From: Lichenicola sp964249735
GTDB taxonomy: Bacteria > Pseudomonadota > Alphaproteobacteria > Acetobacterales > Acetobacteraceae
Reading direction: 5' to 3'
DNA: 64,000 nucleotides
Assembly: GCA_964249735.1 (NCBI GenBank)
Contig: CAXUDP010000003.1
Location: 6,860-70,859, forward strand
Each line of letters starts with the position of its first letter. Positions within the stretch are counted from its first letter, which is position 1. Positions 17,632-25,644 of the stretch are shown here, piece by piece. The translations under genes were made by a program, and so were the position numbers. The notes beneath the pieces were generated by a model. It was not told the origin of the DNA and did not search any database. It saw only the letters and a program-made list of their open reading frames with translations.

Positions 17632-19058
17632 GAGCCCTGCCCCTTTCGATCGGCACCATCCACTTCGTCGGCATCGGCGGGATCGGCATGTCGGGCATCG
17701 CCGAGGTGCTGCACACGCTCGGCTACGTGGTGCAGGGCAGCGACATCGCCGAGGGCGCCAACGTGCAGCGCCTGCGTGCCGCCGGCATACGGGTGATGGT
17801 CGGACACGATGCCGCCAACCTTGGCGACGCCCGCGTGGTGGTGACGTCCACCGCGGTGAAGCGCGACAACCCGGAAGTCGCCGCCGCGCGCGCGCGCCTG
17901 GTGCCGGTGGTGCGACGCGCCGAGATGCTGGCTGAGCTGATGCGCCTGCGCTGGTCGATCGCCATCGGCGGCACCCACGGCAAGACCACCACCACCTCCC
18001 TGGTCGCCGCCGTGCTGGAAGCGGCCAGGCTCGATCCCACCGTGATCAACGGCGGCATCATCGAGGCGTACGGCACCAACACCCGCATGGGCGAAGGCGA
18101 CTGGATGGTGGTGGAAGCCGACGAAAGCGACGGCTCGTTCCTGCGCCTGCCGGCCGTGATCGCCGTGGTCACCAACATGGACCCCGAGCACCTCGACCAT
18201 TGGGGCACGCCGGAAGCGATGATGCATGCCTACGACCAGTTCGTCGGCAACATCCCGTTCTACGGCTTTGCCGTGCTGTGCCTGGACCATCCCAACGTGC
18301 AGGGCATGATCCCCCGCCTGTCCGACCACCGGGTCATCACCTACGGATTCTCCCCACAGGCCGACGTGCGCGCCGAGCGCATGGTCGCCGACAAGCGCGG
18401 CGCCACCTTCGAGGTGGTCGTCACCGACCGCACCCGCAACCGCAGCCGCAAGATGGGCCCGTTCCGCCTGCCGATGCTGGGCAGCCACAACGTGCAGAAC
18501 GCGCTGGCCGCGGTCGCGGTGGCGGTCGAGATGGAGATCGACGAGAGCACCATCCGCTCCGCCTTCGCCGACTTCCGCGGCGTCAAGCGCCGCTTCACCC
18601 GCACCGGCGAGGCCGGCGGCATCACCGTGGTGGACGACTACGGCCACCATCCGGTGGAGATCGCCGCCGTGCTCAAGGCGGCGCGGCAGGCCGGCGCCCG
18701 CGACGTGGTGGCGATCGTGCAGCCGCACCGCTATTCGCGCCTGCAGACCCTGTTCACCGAGTTCTGCACCTGCATGAACGACGCCGGCACCGTGATCATC
18801 GCCGACGTGTACGCCGCCGGCGAGTCGCCGATCGAGGGCATGGACCGCGACGGGCTGGTGGACGGGCTGCGCGCCTCCGGGCATCGCTCGGTGGTGCCGC
18901 TGCCGGGCCCGGAGCACCTGGCCGAGATGGTGCACGCGATCGCCCGCCCGGGCGACTTCGTGATCTGCCTGGGTGCCGGCAACATCACCGCCTGGGCGCA
19001 GGCGCTGCCGGAACAGCTGATGTCCCTGCAGAAGAGCCGCGGCGGCCACGCGGCGTGA
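17628..19058 (+). CDS. murC: UDP-MurNAc:L-alanine ligase MurC
   Basis: First Mur ligase of the pathway (476 residues); it joins L-alanine to UDP-MurNAc with ATP. The N-terminus IHFVGIGGIGMSGIAEVL is diagnostic. The P-loop is GGTHGKTTTTSLVAAVLEA. EADESDGSFLRLPAVIAVVTN, GSHNVQNALAAVAVA and DDYGHHPVEIAAVLKAAR complete the family pattern. Length is typical. The ATG at 17628 overlaps the murG stop by 4 bases, and the stop overlaps the GTG of murB (GTGA). Confidence 0.96.
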   Translation: MRALPLSIGTIHFVGIGGIGMSGIAEVLHTLGYVVQGSDIAEGANVQRLRAAGIRVMVGHDAANLGDARVVVTSTAVKRDNPEVAAARARLVPVVRRAEMLAELMRLRWSIAIGGTHGKTTTTSLVAAVLEAARLDPTVINGGIIEAYGTNTRMGEGDWMVVEADESDGSFLRLPAVIAVVTNMDPEHLDHWGTPEAMMHAYDQFVGNIPFYGFAVLCLDHPNVQGMIPRLSDHRVITYGFSPQADVRAERMVADKRGATFEVVVTDRTRNRSRKMGPFRLPMLGSHNVQNALAAVAVAVEMEIDESTIRSAFADFRGVKRRFTRTGEAGGITVVDDYGHHPVEIAAVLKAARQAGARDVVAIVQPHRYSRLQTLFTEFCTCMNDAGTVIIADVYAAGESPIEGMDRDGLVDGLRASGHRSVVPLPGPEHLAEMVHAIARPGDFVICLGAGNITAWAQALPEQLMSLQKSRGGHAA

Positions 19059-20026
19059 ACATTGTTCACGCTCCTCTCCCGGACCGACGCGACGTGCCCA
19101 CGGGCCTGGGCCGTCTGATGCCGCCGGTGCGCGGCCGCCTGGAGCAGGCGGCGCCGCTGGGCGCGCAGACCTGGTTCGGCGTCGGCGGCGCCGCCGAGCT
19201 GCTGCTGCGTCCGGCCGACGCCGAGGACCTGTCCGCGTTCCTGGCCGCCCTGCCGCCCGAGCTGCCTGTGACCACCATCGGCAAGGCGTCCAACCTGATC
19301 ATACGCGACGGCGGCCTGCCCGGCGTGGTGATCCGGCTCGCCCGCGGCTTCGGCGAGGTCGCGCTCGAGCCCGATGGCATCGTCTGCGGCGGCGCCTGCC
19401 TCGACATGACGGTGGCCGAGCACGCCGCCGGCGCCGGCCTGCGCGGGCTCGAGTTCCTGGCCGGCATCCCGGGCTCGATCGGCGGTGCCGTGGCGATGAA
19501 CGCCGGCGCCTACGGCGCGGAGATCACCGACGTGCTGGACTGGGCCGAGATCGTGAACCGCGAAGGCCAGTTCCTGCGCCTGCCCGTTGAGGCGCTGGGC
19601 TTCGGCTACCGCCGCTCCAGCCTGCCGGAGGGCACGGTGGTGGTGCGCGTCCGCCTGCGCGGCGAGCCGGGTGACCCTGCGATCCCGCGCGCCCGCATCG
19701 CGGAGATCCGCGCCGCGCGTGAGGCCTCGCAGCCGACCCGCGCCCGCACCGGTGGCTCGACCTTCCGCAACCCCGACCCGTCGCAGACCGCGTCGAAGGC
19801 CTGGCAGCTGATCGACGAGGCCGGCTGCCGCGGTCTCAGGCTGGGCGGCGCGCAGGTCAGCGAGAAGCACTGCAACTTCCTGCTCAACACCGGGGACGCC
19901 ACCGCCGCCGACATCGAGGCGCTGGGCGAGGCGGTGCGCCGACGCGTCGCCAACAGCTCGGGCGTGGAACTCGCCTGGGAGATCAAGCGGATCGGCATTC
20001 CCGCGAACCAGGGAATGGACGCATGA
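19055..20026 (+). CDS. murB: UDP-N-acetylenolpyruvoylglucosamine reductase MurB
   Basis: FAD- and NADPH-dependent enzyme of 323 residues that reduces enolpyruvyl-UDP-GlcNAc to UDP-MurNAc. The FAD-binding domain includes TWFGVGGAAELLLRP and IGKASNLIIRDGGLPGVVI, followed by EFLAGIPGSIGGAVAMNAGAYG. The substrate domain has GGSTFRNPDP with the proton-donating Ser, AWQLIDEAGCRGL, and a C-terminal Glu in SSGVELAWEIKRIG. Start chosen: GTG at 19055, which gives the same 4-base overlap as the other junctions; ATG at 19118 is also possible. A near-palindrome, TGAACATTGTTCA, covers this start (19056-19068). Confidence 0.95.
   Translation: MNIVHAPLPDRRDVPTGLGRLMPPVRGRLEQAAPLGAQTWFGVGGAAELLLRPADAEDLSAFLAALPPELPVTTIGKASNLIIRDGGLPGVVIRLARGFGEVALEPDGIVCGGACLDMTVAEHAAGAGLRGLEFLAGIPGSIGGAVAMNAGAYGAEITDVLDWAEIVNREGQFLRLPVEALGFGYRRSSLPEGTVVVRVRLRGEPGDPAIPRARIAEIRAAREASQPTRARTGGSTFRNPDPSQTASKAWQLIDEAGCRGLRLGGAQVSEKHCNFLLNTGDATAADIEALGEAVRRRVANSSGVELAWEIKRIGIPANQGMDA
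19056..19068. promoter_or_regulatory. Palindrome TGAACATTGTTCA at the murC/murB junction
   Basis: A 13-bp inverted repeat (TGAACA, central T, TGTTCA) inside the dcw cluster, AT-rich against a background of about 70% GC. The same 15-base sequence, including a flanking CG, recurs in opposite orientation at 31939-31953. It could be an operator or a chance match with murC and murB coding constraints. Confidence 0.25.
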
Positions 20027-20991
20027 GCGTCCGTCCCACCGTCGCGGTGCTGATGGGCGGCATCTCGTTCGAGCGCGAGGTCAGCCTCAGCTCCGGCCGC
20101 GGCGTGCTGTCGGCGCTGCGCGAGGCCGGCTACGAGACGCGCGCGATCGACGCCGGGCCCGACCTGCCGGCGCTGGTGGCCGACCTCGCCGCCGACCGCC
20201 CGGACGTGGTGTTCAACGCCCTGCACGGCCGCTACGGCGAGGACGGCGCGATCCAGGGCGTGCTGGACTGGATGGGCATCCCCTACACCCATTCCGGCAT
20301 ACGCGCCTCGGCGCTGGCGATGGACAAGGACGCGGCCCGTGCGGTGTTCGCCGCCTCCGGCCTGCCGATCGCACGCGGCCGCGTGGTCGAGATCGCCCGC
20401 TTCGCCGAAGCCGACCCGCTGCCTGCCCCGTACGTGATCAAGCCGCTGAACGAGGGCTCGTCGGTCGGCGTCGACATCGTGCGCGCCGGCTCCAACCGGC
20501 GCGGCGACATCGTGTCCGCCTGGCGCTACGGCCCGCTCGCCCTGGTCGAGGAGTTCATCCCCGGGCGCGAGATCACCGTCGGCGTCATGGGCGGCAACGA
20601 CGGCGACATCGGCGCCCTGACCGTGACCGACATCGCCCCCAACCCGGAGGTCGCGTCGCACGACTTCTACGACTACGACGCGAAGTATGCCGATGGCGGC
20701 TCCCGACACGTGCTGCCGGCGGCGATCCATCCCGAGGCCTTCGCCGAGGCGATGCGCGTGGCGCTGGCGGCGCACCGGGCGCTCGGCTGCCGCGGCGCCA
20801 CGCGCACCGACTTCCGCTATGACGACACCGCGCCTGGCGGCGACCGCCCGGGCCGCCTGGTGCTGCTCGAGGTCAACACCCAGCCGGGCCTGACTCCCAC
20901 CTCCCTGCTGCCGGAGCAGGCCGCGCATCGCGGCATCGCCTTTCCCGCCTTGTGCGCCTGGATGGTGGAGAACGCCGCATGCCGCGCGTGA
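20023..20991 (+). CDS. ddl: D-alanine--D-alanine ligase
   Basis: ATP-grasp enzyme of 322 residues that makes the D-Ala-D-Ala used by MurF. The N-terminal VLMGGISFEREVSLSSG is the classical Ddl opening. VVFNALHGRYGEDGAIQGVLDWMGIPYTHSG, the ATP-grasp segments VIKPLNEGSSVGVDIV and LVEEFIPGREITVGVM, and the metal-binding LLEVNTQPGLTPTSLLPEQA are present. It overlaps murB by 4 bases and ftsQ by 13 bases. Membership in the dcw operon is typical for alphaproteobacteria. Confidence 0.96.
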   Translation: MSVRPTVAVLMGGISFEREVSLSSGRGVLSALREAGYETRAIDAGPDLPALVADLAADRPDVVFNALHGRYGEDGAIQGVLDWMGIPYTHSGIRASALAMDKDAARAVFAASGLPIARGRVVEIARFAEADPLPAPYVIKPLNEGSSVGVDIVRAGSNRRGDIVSAWRYGPLALVEEFIPGREITVGVMGGNDGDIGALTVTDIAPNPEVASHDFYDYDAKYADGGSRHVLPAAIHPEAFAEAMRVALAAHRALGCRGATRTDFRYDDTAPGGDRPGRLVLLEVNTQPGLTPTSLLPEQAAHRGIAFPALCAWMVENAACRA

Positions 20992-21965
20992 AGCAGGCGA
21001 CCGCGCCCGGCGGGCTGATCGACCGCCCGTCGCGGTACAGCATCTTCGCCAGGCGGCAGCGCCGGCTGCTGCGCCCGGCGCTGTGGTCGGCGGCGGCGGT
21101 GGCCGGCCTCGGCGGCGCGCTGCACCTGGCCCACCTGATGCGCAGCGAGGCTTCCTTCGCGCCGCTGCGCAGCGAGCTCGGCCGCAAGGTGGCGATGCAC
21201 GTGTCCGCCATCACCGTCACCGGCCGCGACATGACCCCGGAAGCCGCGCTGCAGCAGGCGCTCGGCGTGAAGGTCGGCGACGACATGCTCGGCTTCTCGG
21301 TCGAGGCGGCGCGTCAGCGGATCGACGGGCTCACCTTTGTCGAGCACGCCACGGTGGAGCGTCGCCTGCCCGGCACGATCGTGGTGCAGATCACCGAGCG
21401 CCGCCCGTTCGCGGTGTGGCAGAACCAGGGCCGCTTCGTGCTGATCGACCGCAGCGGCGCCCTGGTCGCCGACCAGGGAATGAACGGCAAGGACGCCGAC
21501 GCCTTCGCCGAGCTGCCGCTGGTGGTGGGCGTCGGCGCACCGGCCGCGGCGGCTTCGCTGATCGACGCGCTTGCGTCCGAGCCGGAGGTGCGCAGCCACG
21601 TGGTCGCCGCGGTGCGCGTCGGGCAGCGGCGCTGGAACCTGACGCTGCGCAACGGCTGCGACGTGCTGCTGCCGGAAGGCGAGGAGCCGGCGGCCCTGCA
21701 CCGCCTGGCGCAGATGCAGCGCAGCCAGGCGCTGATGGTGCGTCCGCTGGAGGCGATCGACATGCGGCTGCCGGACCGGCTGGTGGTGCGTCCGCGTCCC
21801 GTGCCGGCCGCCGACCCGGCCGCCGTGGATCCCGCCACCAGCACTCCGGCCGGCGCCGCGCCCGCCGACGGGAAGCCGGGCGGACGGAAGGGCGCTCCCC
21901 CCGCGACCACCGGCGGCACGGAGTCCGGCGCCACGATCCTCGACTCCGGCAGGAGGCCGGCATGA
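20979..21965 (+). CDS. ftsQ: Cell division protein FtsQ
   Basis: Bitopic membrane protein of 328 residues that links the cytosolic and periplasmic parts of the divisome through FtsB and FtsL. A basic N-terminus (about 30 residues) leads into one membrane helix (about 33-51, LWSAAAVAGLGGALHLA). A POTRA domain follows (about 68-140, ISAITVTGRDMTPEAALQQAL), then the FtsQ beta domain with VQITERRPFAVWQNQG. The last 55 residues are Pro/Ala/Gly-rich and probably disordered. The start at 20979 (13-base overlap with ddl) was chosen over an in-frame ATG at 20952. Confidence 0.92.
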   Translation: MPRVKQATAPGGLIDRPSRYSIFARRQRRLLRPALWSAAAVAGLGGALHLAHLMRSEASFAPLRSELGRKVAMHVSAITVTGRDMTPEAALQQALGVKVGDDMLGFSVEAARQRIDGLTFVEHATVERRLPGTIVVQITERRPFAVWQNQGRFVLIDRSGALVADQGMNGKDADAFAELPLVVGVGAPAAAASLIDALASEPEVRSHVVAAVRVGQRRWNLTLRNGCDVLLPEGEEPAALHRLAQMQRSQALMVRPLEAIDMRLPDRLVVRPRPVPAADPAAVDPATSTPAGAAPADGKPGGRKGAPPATTGGTESGATILDSGRRPA

Positions 21966-23365
21966 CCGACCTCGTCCGCACGCCGACCAGCCGGCCGTCG
22001 CGCCGCGGCACGCAGAGCCGGGCCCCCGCCGCCGACGGCACCCTGCCCGCCCTGCTGGCGGCCCCGGCTCCCGAACAGGCACGGCTGCTGGCGCTGCCGC
22101 CGCCGGACGCGACCCAGACGCCGCGGCGCCGCCCGTACCGCCCGGGCGTGTATGGCGTGCTCGACATCGGCACCACCAAGATCACCTGCCTGATCGGCCG
22201 CGGCGAGCCGGACGGCACGCTGCGCGTGCTCGGCTGCGGCTGGCAGCGCTCGCGCGGGGTGCGGCTCGGCGGCATCACCGATCTGGCCGAGGCGGAGCGG
22301 GCGATCCGCGCCGCGGTGGGCCAGGCGGAAAGCCAGGCCGACCACCACCTGCGCACCGTCACCGTGAACCTGTCCTGCGGCCAGCCGGAAAGCCGGCTGT
22401 TCAACGTGCGCTGGCCGGTCGGCGGCCGCGTGGTCGGCGACTCCGACATACGACGCGTGGTGAACGAGGGGCGCCACCGCGCCGTCACCGACGGCCGCGA
22501 CGTGATCCACGCCCTGCCGCTCGGCTTCTCCGTCGACGAGACCGCCGGGATCGAGGACCCGCGCGGCCACCATTGCGACCAGCTTTCCGCCCGCCTGCAC
22601 GTGGTGGACGCGTCGGCGACCTCGCTCCGCAACCTGGCCGCCGTGCTGGCGCGCTGCGACCTCGACATCGCCGAGCTGGTGGCCGCCCCGCTCGCCTCGG
22701 GCCTGTCGGTGCTGGTCGAGGACGAGCGCGAGCTCGGCGCCACCGTGGTCGACATGGGCGGCGGCACCACCTCCATCGCCGTGTTCGGCGAGGGGCAGAT
22801 CCTGCACACCGCGCAGCTTCCGGTCGGCGGGCTGCACGTCACCAAGGACATCGCCGGCATGATCTCCACCCCGCTCGGCAGCGCGGAGCGGCTCAAGGTG
22901 ATCTACGGCAACGCCGAGGCCTCCTCCGACGACGAGCGCGAGATGCTCAGCGTGCAGCAGATCGGCGAGGACGAGCACCAGTTCTCCCGCATGTCGCGCG
23001 CCCGGATCGTCGCCGTGATCCGCCCGCGCATCGAGGAAACCTTCGAGCTGGTGCGCGACCGCCTCGACAACGCGGGCCTCGGCCGCGCGAGCGCCGGCCG
23101 CGTGGTGCTCACCGGCGGCGCCAGCCAGCTCGACGGCATCACGCCCATGGCCGCGCGCATCCTCGACCGGCAGGTGCGGCTCGGCCGTCCGGTGGGCGTG
23201 CGCGGCCTGCCCGACAACGCCACCGGGCCGGGCTTCGCCACCGCCACCGGCCTGCTGAGCTGGGCCGCCGGCGCAGGGCGCACCCTGCACGACATCGACT
23301 TCAACGAGCCCCGACCGCCAGGCCTGGTGCGTCGGCTCGTCGAGTTCCTGCGCGAGCGCGTTTGA
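21962..23365 (+). CDS. ftsA: Cell division protein FtsA
   Basis: Actin-like ATPase that tethers FtsZ to the membrane and recruits the divisome; 467 residues. The phosphate-1 motif VYGVLDIGTTKITCLIGRG starts only near residue 61, so about 60 Pro/Ala/Arg-rich residues precede the normal FtsA start. The 1C domain, DMGGGTTSIAVFGEG (phosphate-2) and VVLTGGASQLDG (adenosine motif) are intact. The C-terminus LVRRLVEFLRERV is the amphipathic membrane-targeting helix. It overlaps ftsQ by 4 bases and lies 82 bases before ftsZ, the only sizeable gap in the cluster. Confidence 0.95.
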   Translation: MTDLVRTPTSRPSRRGTQSRAPAADGTLPALLAAPAPEQARLLALPPPDATQTPRRRPYRPGVYGVLDIGTTKITCLIGRGEPDGTLRVLGCGWQRSRGVRLGGITDLAEAERAIRAAVGQAESQADHHLRTVTVNLSCGQPESRLFNVRWPVGGRVVGDSDIRRVVNEGRHRAVTDGRDVIHALPLGFSVDETAGIEDPRGHHCDQLSARLHVVDASATSLRNLAAVLARCDLDIAELVAAPLASGLSVLVEDERELGATVVDMGGGTTSIAVFGEGQILHTAQLPVGGLHVTKDIAGMISTPLGSAERLKVIYGNAEASSDDEREMLSVQQIGEDEHQFSRMSRARIVAVIRPRIEETFELVRDRLDNAGLGRASAGRVVLTGGASQLDGITPMAARILDRQVRLGRPVGVRGLPDNATGPGFATATGLLSWAAGAGRTLHDIDFNEPRPPGLVRRLVEFLRERV

Positions 23366-23447
23366 TCATGACGCGCACGCCAGCGATCCCACCGAACCGG
23401 TTGCCCGACGCGACCACCCGCCCAGCCTCCAACAGGGGACCTCGTCC

Positions 23448-25073
23448 ATGACCCTCAACCTCACGATCCCGCAGCAGACCTATTCCGACTTCACGCCGCG
23501 GATCACCGTGATCGGCGTGGGCGGCGGCGGCACCAACGCCGTCGACAACATGATCCAGCTCCAGCTGGCCGGCGTGGAGTTCGTGGTCGCCAACACCGAC
23601 GCGCAGCAGCTCACCCACAGCCGCGCCGACCGTCGCGTCCAGCTGGGCCCGCACCTGACGCAGGGGCTCGGCGCCGGCGCCAAGCCGGAGATCGGCCGCG
23701 CCGCCGCGGAGGAGGCGGCCGACGAGCTCGCCCGCCACATGGACGGCGCGCACATGGTGTTCATCACCGCCGGCATGGGCGGCGGCACCGGCACCGGGGC
23801 GGCGCCGGTGATCGCCCGCATGGCGCGCGAGCGCGGCATCCTGACCGTGGGCGTGGTGACCAAGCCGTTCACCTTCGAGGGCGGCCGTCGCGCGAAGGCG
23901 GCGGAGGTCGGCATCGCCGACCTGCAGCAGTTCGTCGACACCCTGATCGTGATCCCGAACCAGAACCTGTTCCGTCTGGCCAACGAGCGCACCGGCTGGA
24001 AGGAAGCGTTCAAGATGGCCGACCACGTCCTGTACATGGGCGTGCGCGGCGTCACCGACCTGATGGTGGCACCGGGACTGGTGAACCTCGATTTCGCCGA
24101 CATACGCACCGTCATGGCCGAGATGGGCAAGGCGATGATGGGCACCGGCGAGGCCGACGGCGAGAACCGCGCCATACGCGCCGCCGAGGCCGCGATCTCC
24201 AACCCGCTGCTGGAGGACACCTCCATGGCCGGCGCCCGCGGCCTGCTGATCAACATCACCGGCGGCGACGACATGACCCTGTTCGAGGTCGACCAGGCTG
24301 CCAACCGCATACGCGAGGAGGTGGCCGAGGACGCCAACATCATCTTCGGCTCGGCGATCGACGACAACCTCGCCGGCCGGATCCGCGTGTCCGTGGTAGC
24401 GACCGGCATCGACACGCCGATGGCGCATTCCGAGCGTCCACGCCTGATCGCGGTCGGCGGCGCGCCCATGCACGCCGAGCCGGCGGCGCCGGGCCCGCAG
24501 GCCCACCAGCCGATGCACACCGGCCCGATCGGCGCGCCCGTCCTGAACCAGTCGGCGCTGAACCAGTCGGTGCTGTACCACCCGGCGCCGGGCCATCCCA
24601 CGGCCACGTCTGCCTACGCGGTGGAGCCCGCGGCCGCGCCGGTGCAGCAGGGCCTGGCGCCGACGGCGACCATCTCTCCGACCCCGGTCGGCTCCCTCCG
24701 CCCGGCGATGCCGCTGCACGGCGCGGAGGCGAGCCCTACCCACGCCCCGTCTGCTCACGCCCCGTCTGCCCACGCCCCCTCTGCCCATGCCCTGCCGCAC
24801 CAGCTGCCGAACGCCCGGCCGGCGGTGGCCCGGCCCGGCCTGTTCTCCGAGCCGCCGCGCCAGGTCGCCGAACCGCCGTCGCCGTCGCGCAGCCTGTTCG
24901 GGATCGTCACCGGCGCGCTGCGCGGCCGTGCCGCCCCGGCCGCCCCCGGCGTCGCCGCAGCCCGCACCGAGCCCACCGTGTCGGATGCCGAGCCCTCCGC
25001 CACCGTGCGCCCGGCCGCGGGCGAGGAGGTCGGACTGGACATCCCCGCCTTCCTGCGCCGCCAGTCCTCGTAG
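23448..25073 (+). CDS. ftsZ: Cell division GTPase FtsZ
   Basis: Tubulin-like GTPase that builds the cytokinetic ring; 541 residues. The nucleotide-binding core has VIGVGGGGTNAVDNMI (residues 21-36), VANTDAQQL and the tubulin signature GGGTGTG (111-117); the T7 loop is within NLDFADIRTVMAEMGKAMMGTG. After the globular domain (to about 330) there is a Pro/Ala/His-rich linker of about 195 residues containing tandem HAPSA repeats. The C-terminal peptide DIPAFLRRQ, which binds FtsA and other partners, ends the protein. Long linkers are usual in alphaproteobacteria. A hairpin follows the stop codon. Confidence 0.97.
   Translation: MTLNLTIPQQTYSDFTPRITVIGVGGGGTNAVDNMIQLQLAGVEFVVANTDAQQLTHSRADRRVQLGPHLTQGLGAGAKPEIGRAAAEEAADELARHMDGAHMVFITAGMGGGTGTGAAPVIARMARERGILTVGVVTKPFTFEGGRRAKAAEVGIADLQQFVDTLIVIPNQNLFRLANERTGWKEAFKMADHVLYMGVRGVTDLMVAPGLVNLDFADIRTVMAEMGKAMMGTGEADGENRAIRAAEAAISNPLLEDTSMAGARGLLINITGGDDMTLFEVDQAANRIREEVAEDANIIFGSAIDDNLAGRIRVSVVATGIDTPMAHSERPRLIAVGGAPMHAEPAAPGPQAHQPMHTGPIGAPVLNQSALNQSVLYHPAPGHPTATSAYAVEPAAAPVQQGLAPTATISPTPVGSLRPAMPLHGAEASPTHAPSAHAPSAHAPSAHALPHQLPNARPAVARPGLFSEPPRQVAEPPSPSRSLFGIVTGALRGRAAPAAPGVAAARTEPTVSDAEPSATVRPAAGEEVGLDIPAFLRRQSS
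24741..24785 (+). repeat. Three 15-bp tandem repeats in the ftsZ linker
   Basis: Three direct copies of CACGCCCCGTCTGCY (24741, 24756 and 24771; the third copy has one further change) encode HAPSA three times within the disordered FtsZ linker. Such in-frame 15-bp units can expand or contract without breaking the frame. A second pair, encoding LNQSALNQSV, lies about 200 bases upstream. Confidence 0.8.
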
Positions 25074-25644
25074 CCGGTCGCGACCGGAGGGCTCGTGCTC
25101 TCCGGTCGCCGGGTGATCGCATGGAGGGCTTTTCCGGCATCCGACCGTTCGTTCCGGCCGGGGACGTCGACCACGGGAAGCGGGCTTCCACGAGACCCTG
25201 CGCGTCTCCCCGACCTGCGAGGACCCAGGCGTCGCTCCCCTACGGCTGGCCTGAAGACCTTTCGTTCCAGAACATCCGCCGCCGACCGCATAGCGCAACC
25301 GCTGGTTTGCGATACGGACGCGACCCGGTCGTCGCTAAACGACTCGCGGCGAGCGAGCCGATCCCGCCTTCCACGCAGCACCGCGGCAGGAAGATGGGCT
25401 TCATCCCCGCCCTGCGCGGCGTCCCCTGGCACGTGACGCAGGCGCCCTCCCGGGTGGGCTGCCGAGCGCGCGCGGCGACACGATCGACGGCCAGGCCACT
25501 ATTCTCCGGTAAAATATGCCGCAAGAACATAGGCTTGCATCGAAATACTCGGCAATAAAGCTTGACTGGCCGTTTCCGGGAGCCGCCTCTACACCTCAAG
25601 GTAATAGACGCCACGCACATGAGCGCCGGCCAGGAGAAGCATTG
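25074..25644. other. Long non-coding region between ftsZ and lpxC
   Basis: These 571 bases contain no recognisable gene. Open frames exist on both strands (for example 25121-25558 on the plus strand), but they are basic, low-complexity and start inside the ftsZ terminator area, so I do not call them. The first 40 bases hold the ftsZ hairpin. Bases 25500-25565 are strongly AT-rich (TAAAATATGCC, AATAAAGC), the best place for the lpxC promoter. The middle 400 bases could be a long 5' leader or an unrecognised small RNA. Confidence 0.6.
25080..25109 (+). terminator. Hairpin after ftsZ
   Basis: GCGACCGGAG (25080-25089) pairs perfectly with CTCCGGTCGC (25100-25109) around a 10-base loop, beginning 7 bases after the ftsZ stop. 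There is no following U tract, so termination may be imperfect, or the stem may protect the 3' end of the dcw transcript. Confidence 0.55.

Noticed and set aside
24600..24790. Linker repeats of ftsZ as a frameshift or assembly artefact
   Set aside because: The frame stays open to the conserved C-terminal DIPAFLRRQ peptide, so the repeats are real coding sequence.
25121..25558. Possible 145-codon gene between ftsZ and lpxC
   Set aside because: Basic low-complexity product, overlapping frames on both strands of equal length, no ribosome binding site and no recognisable family.
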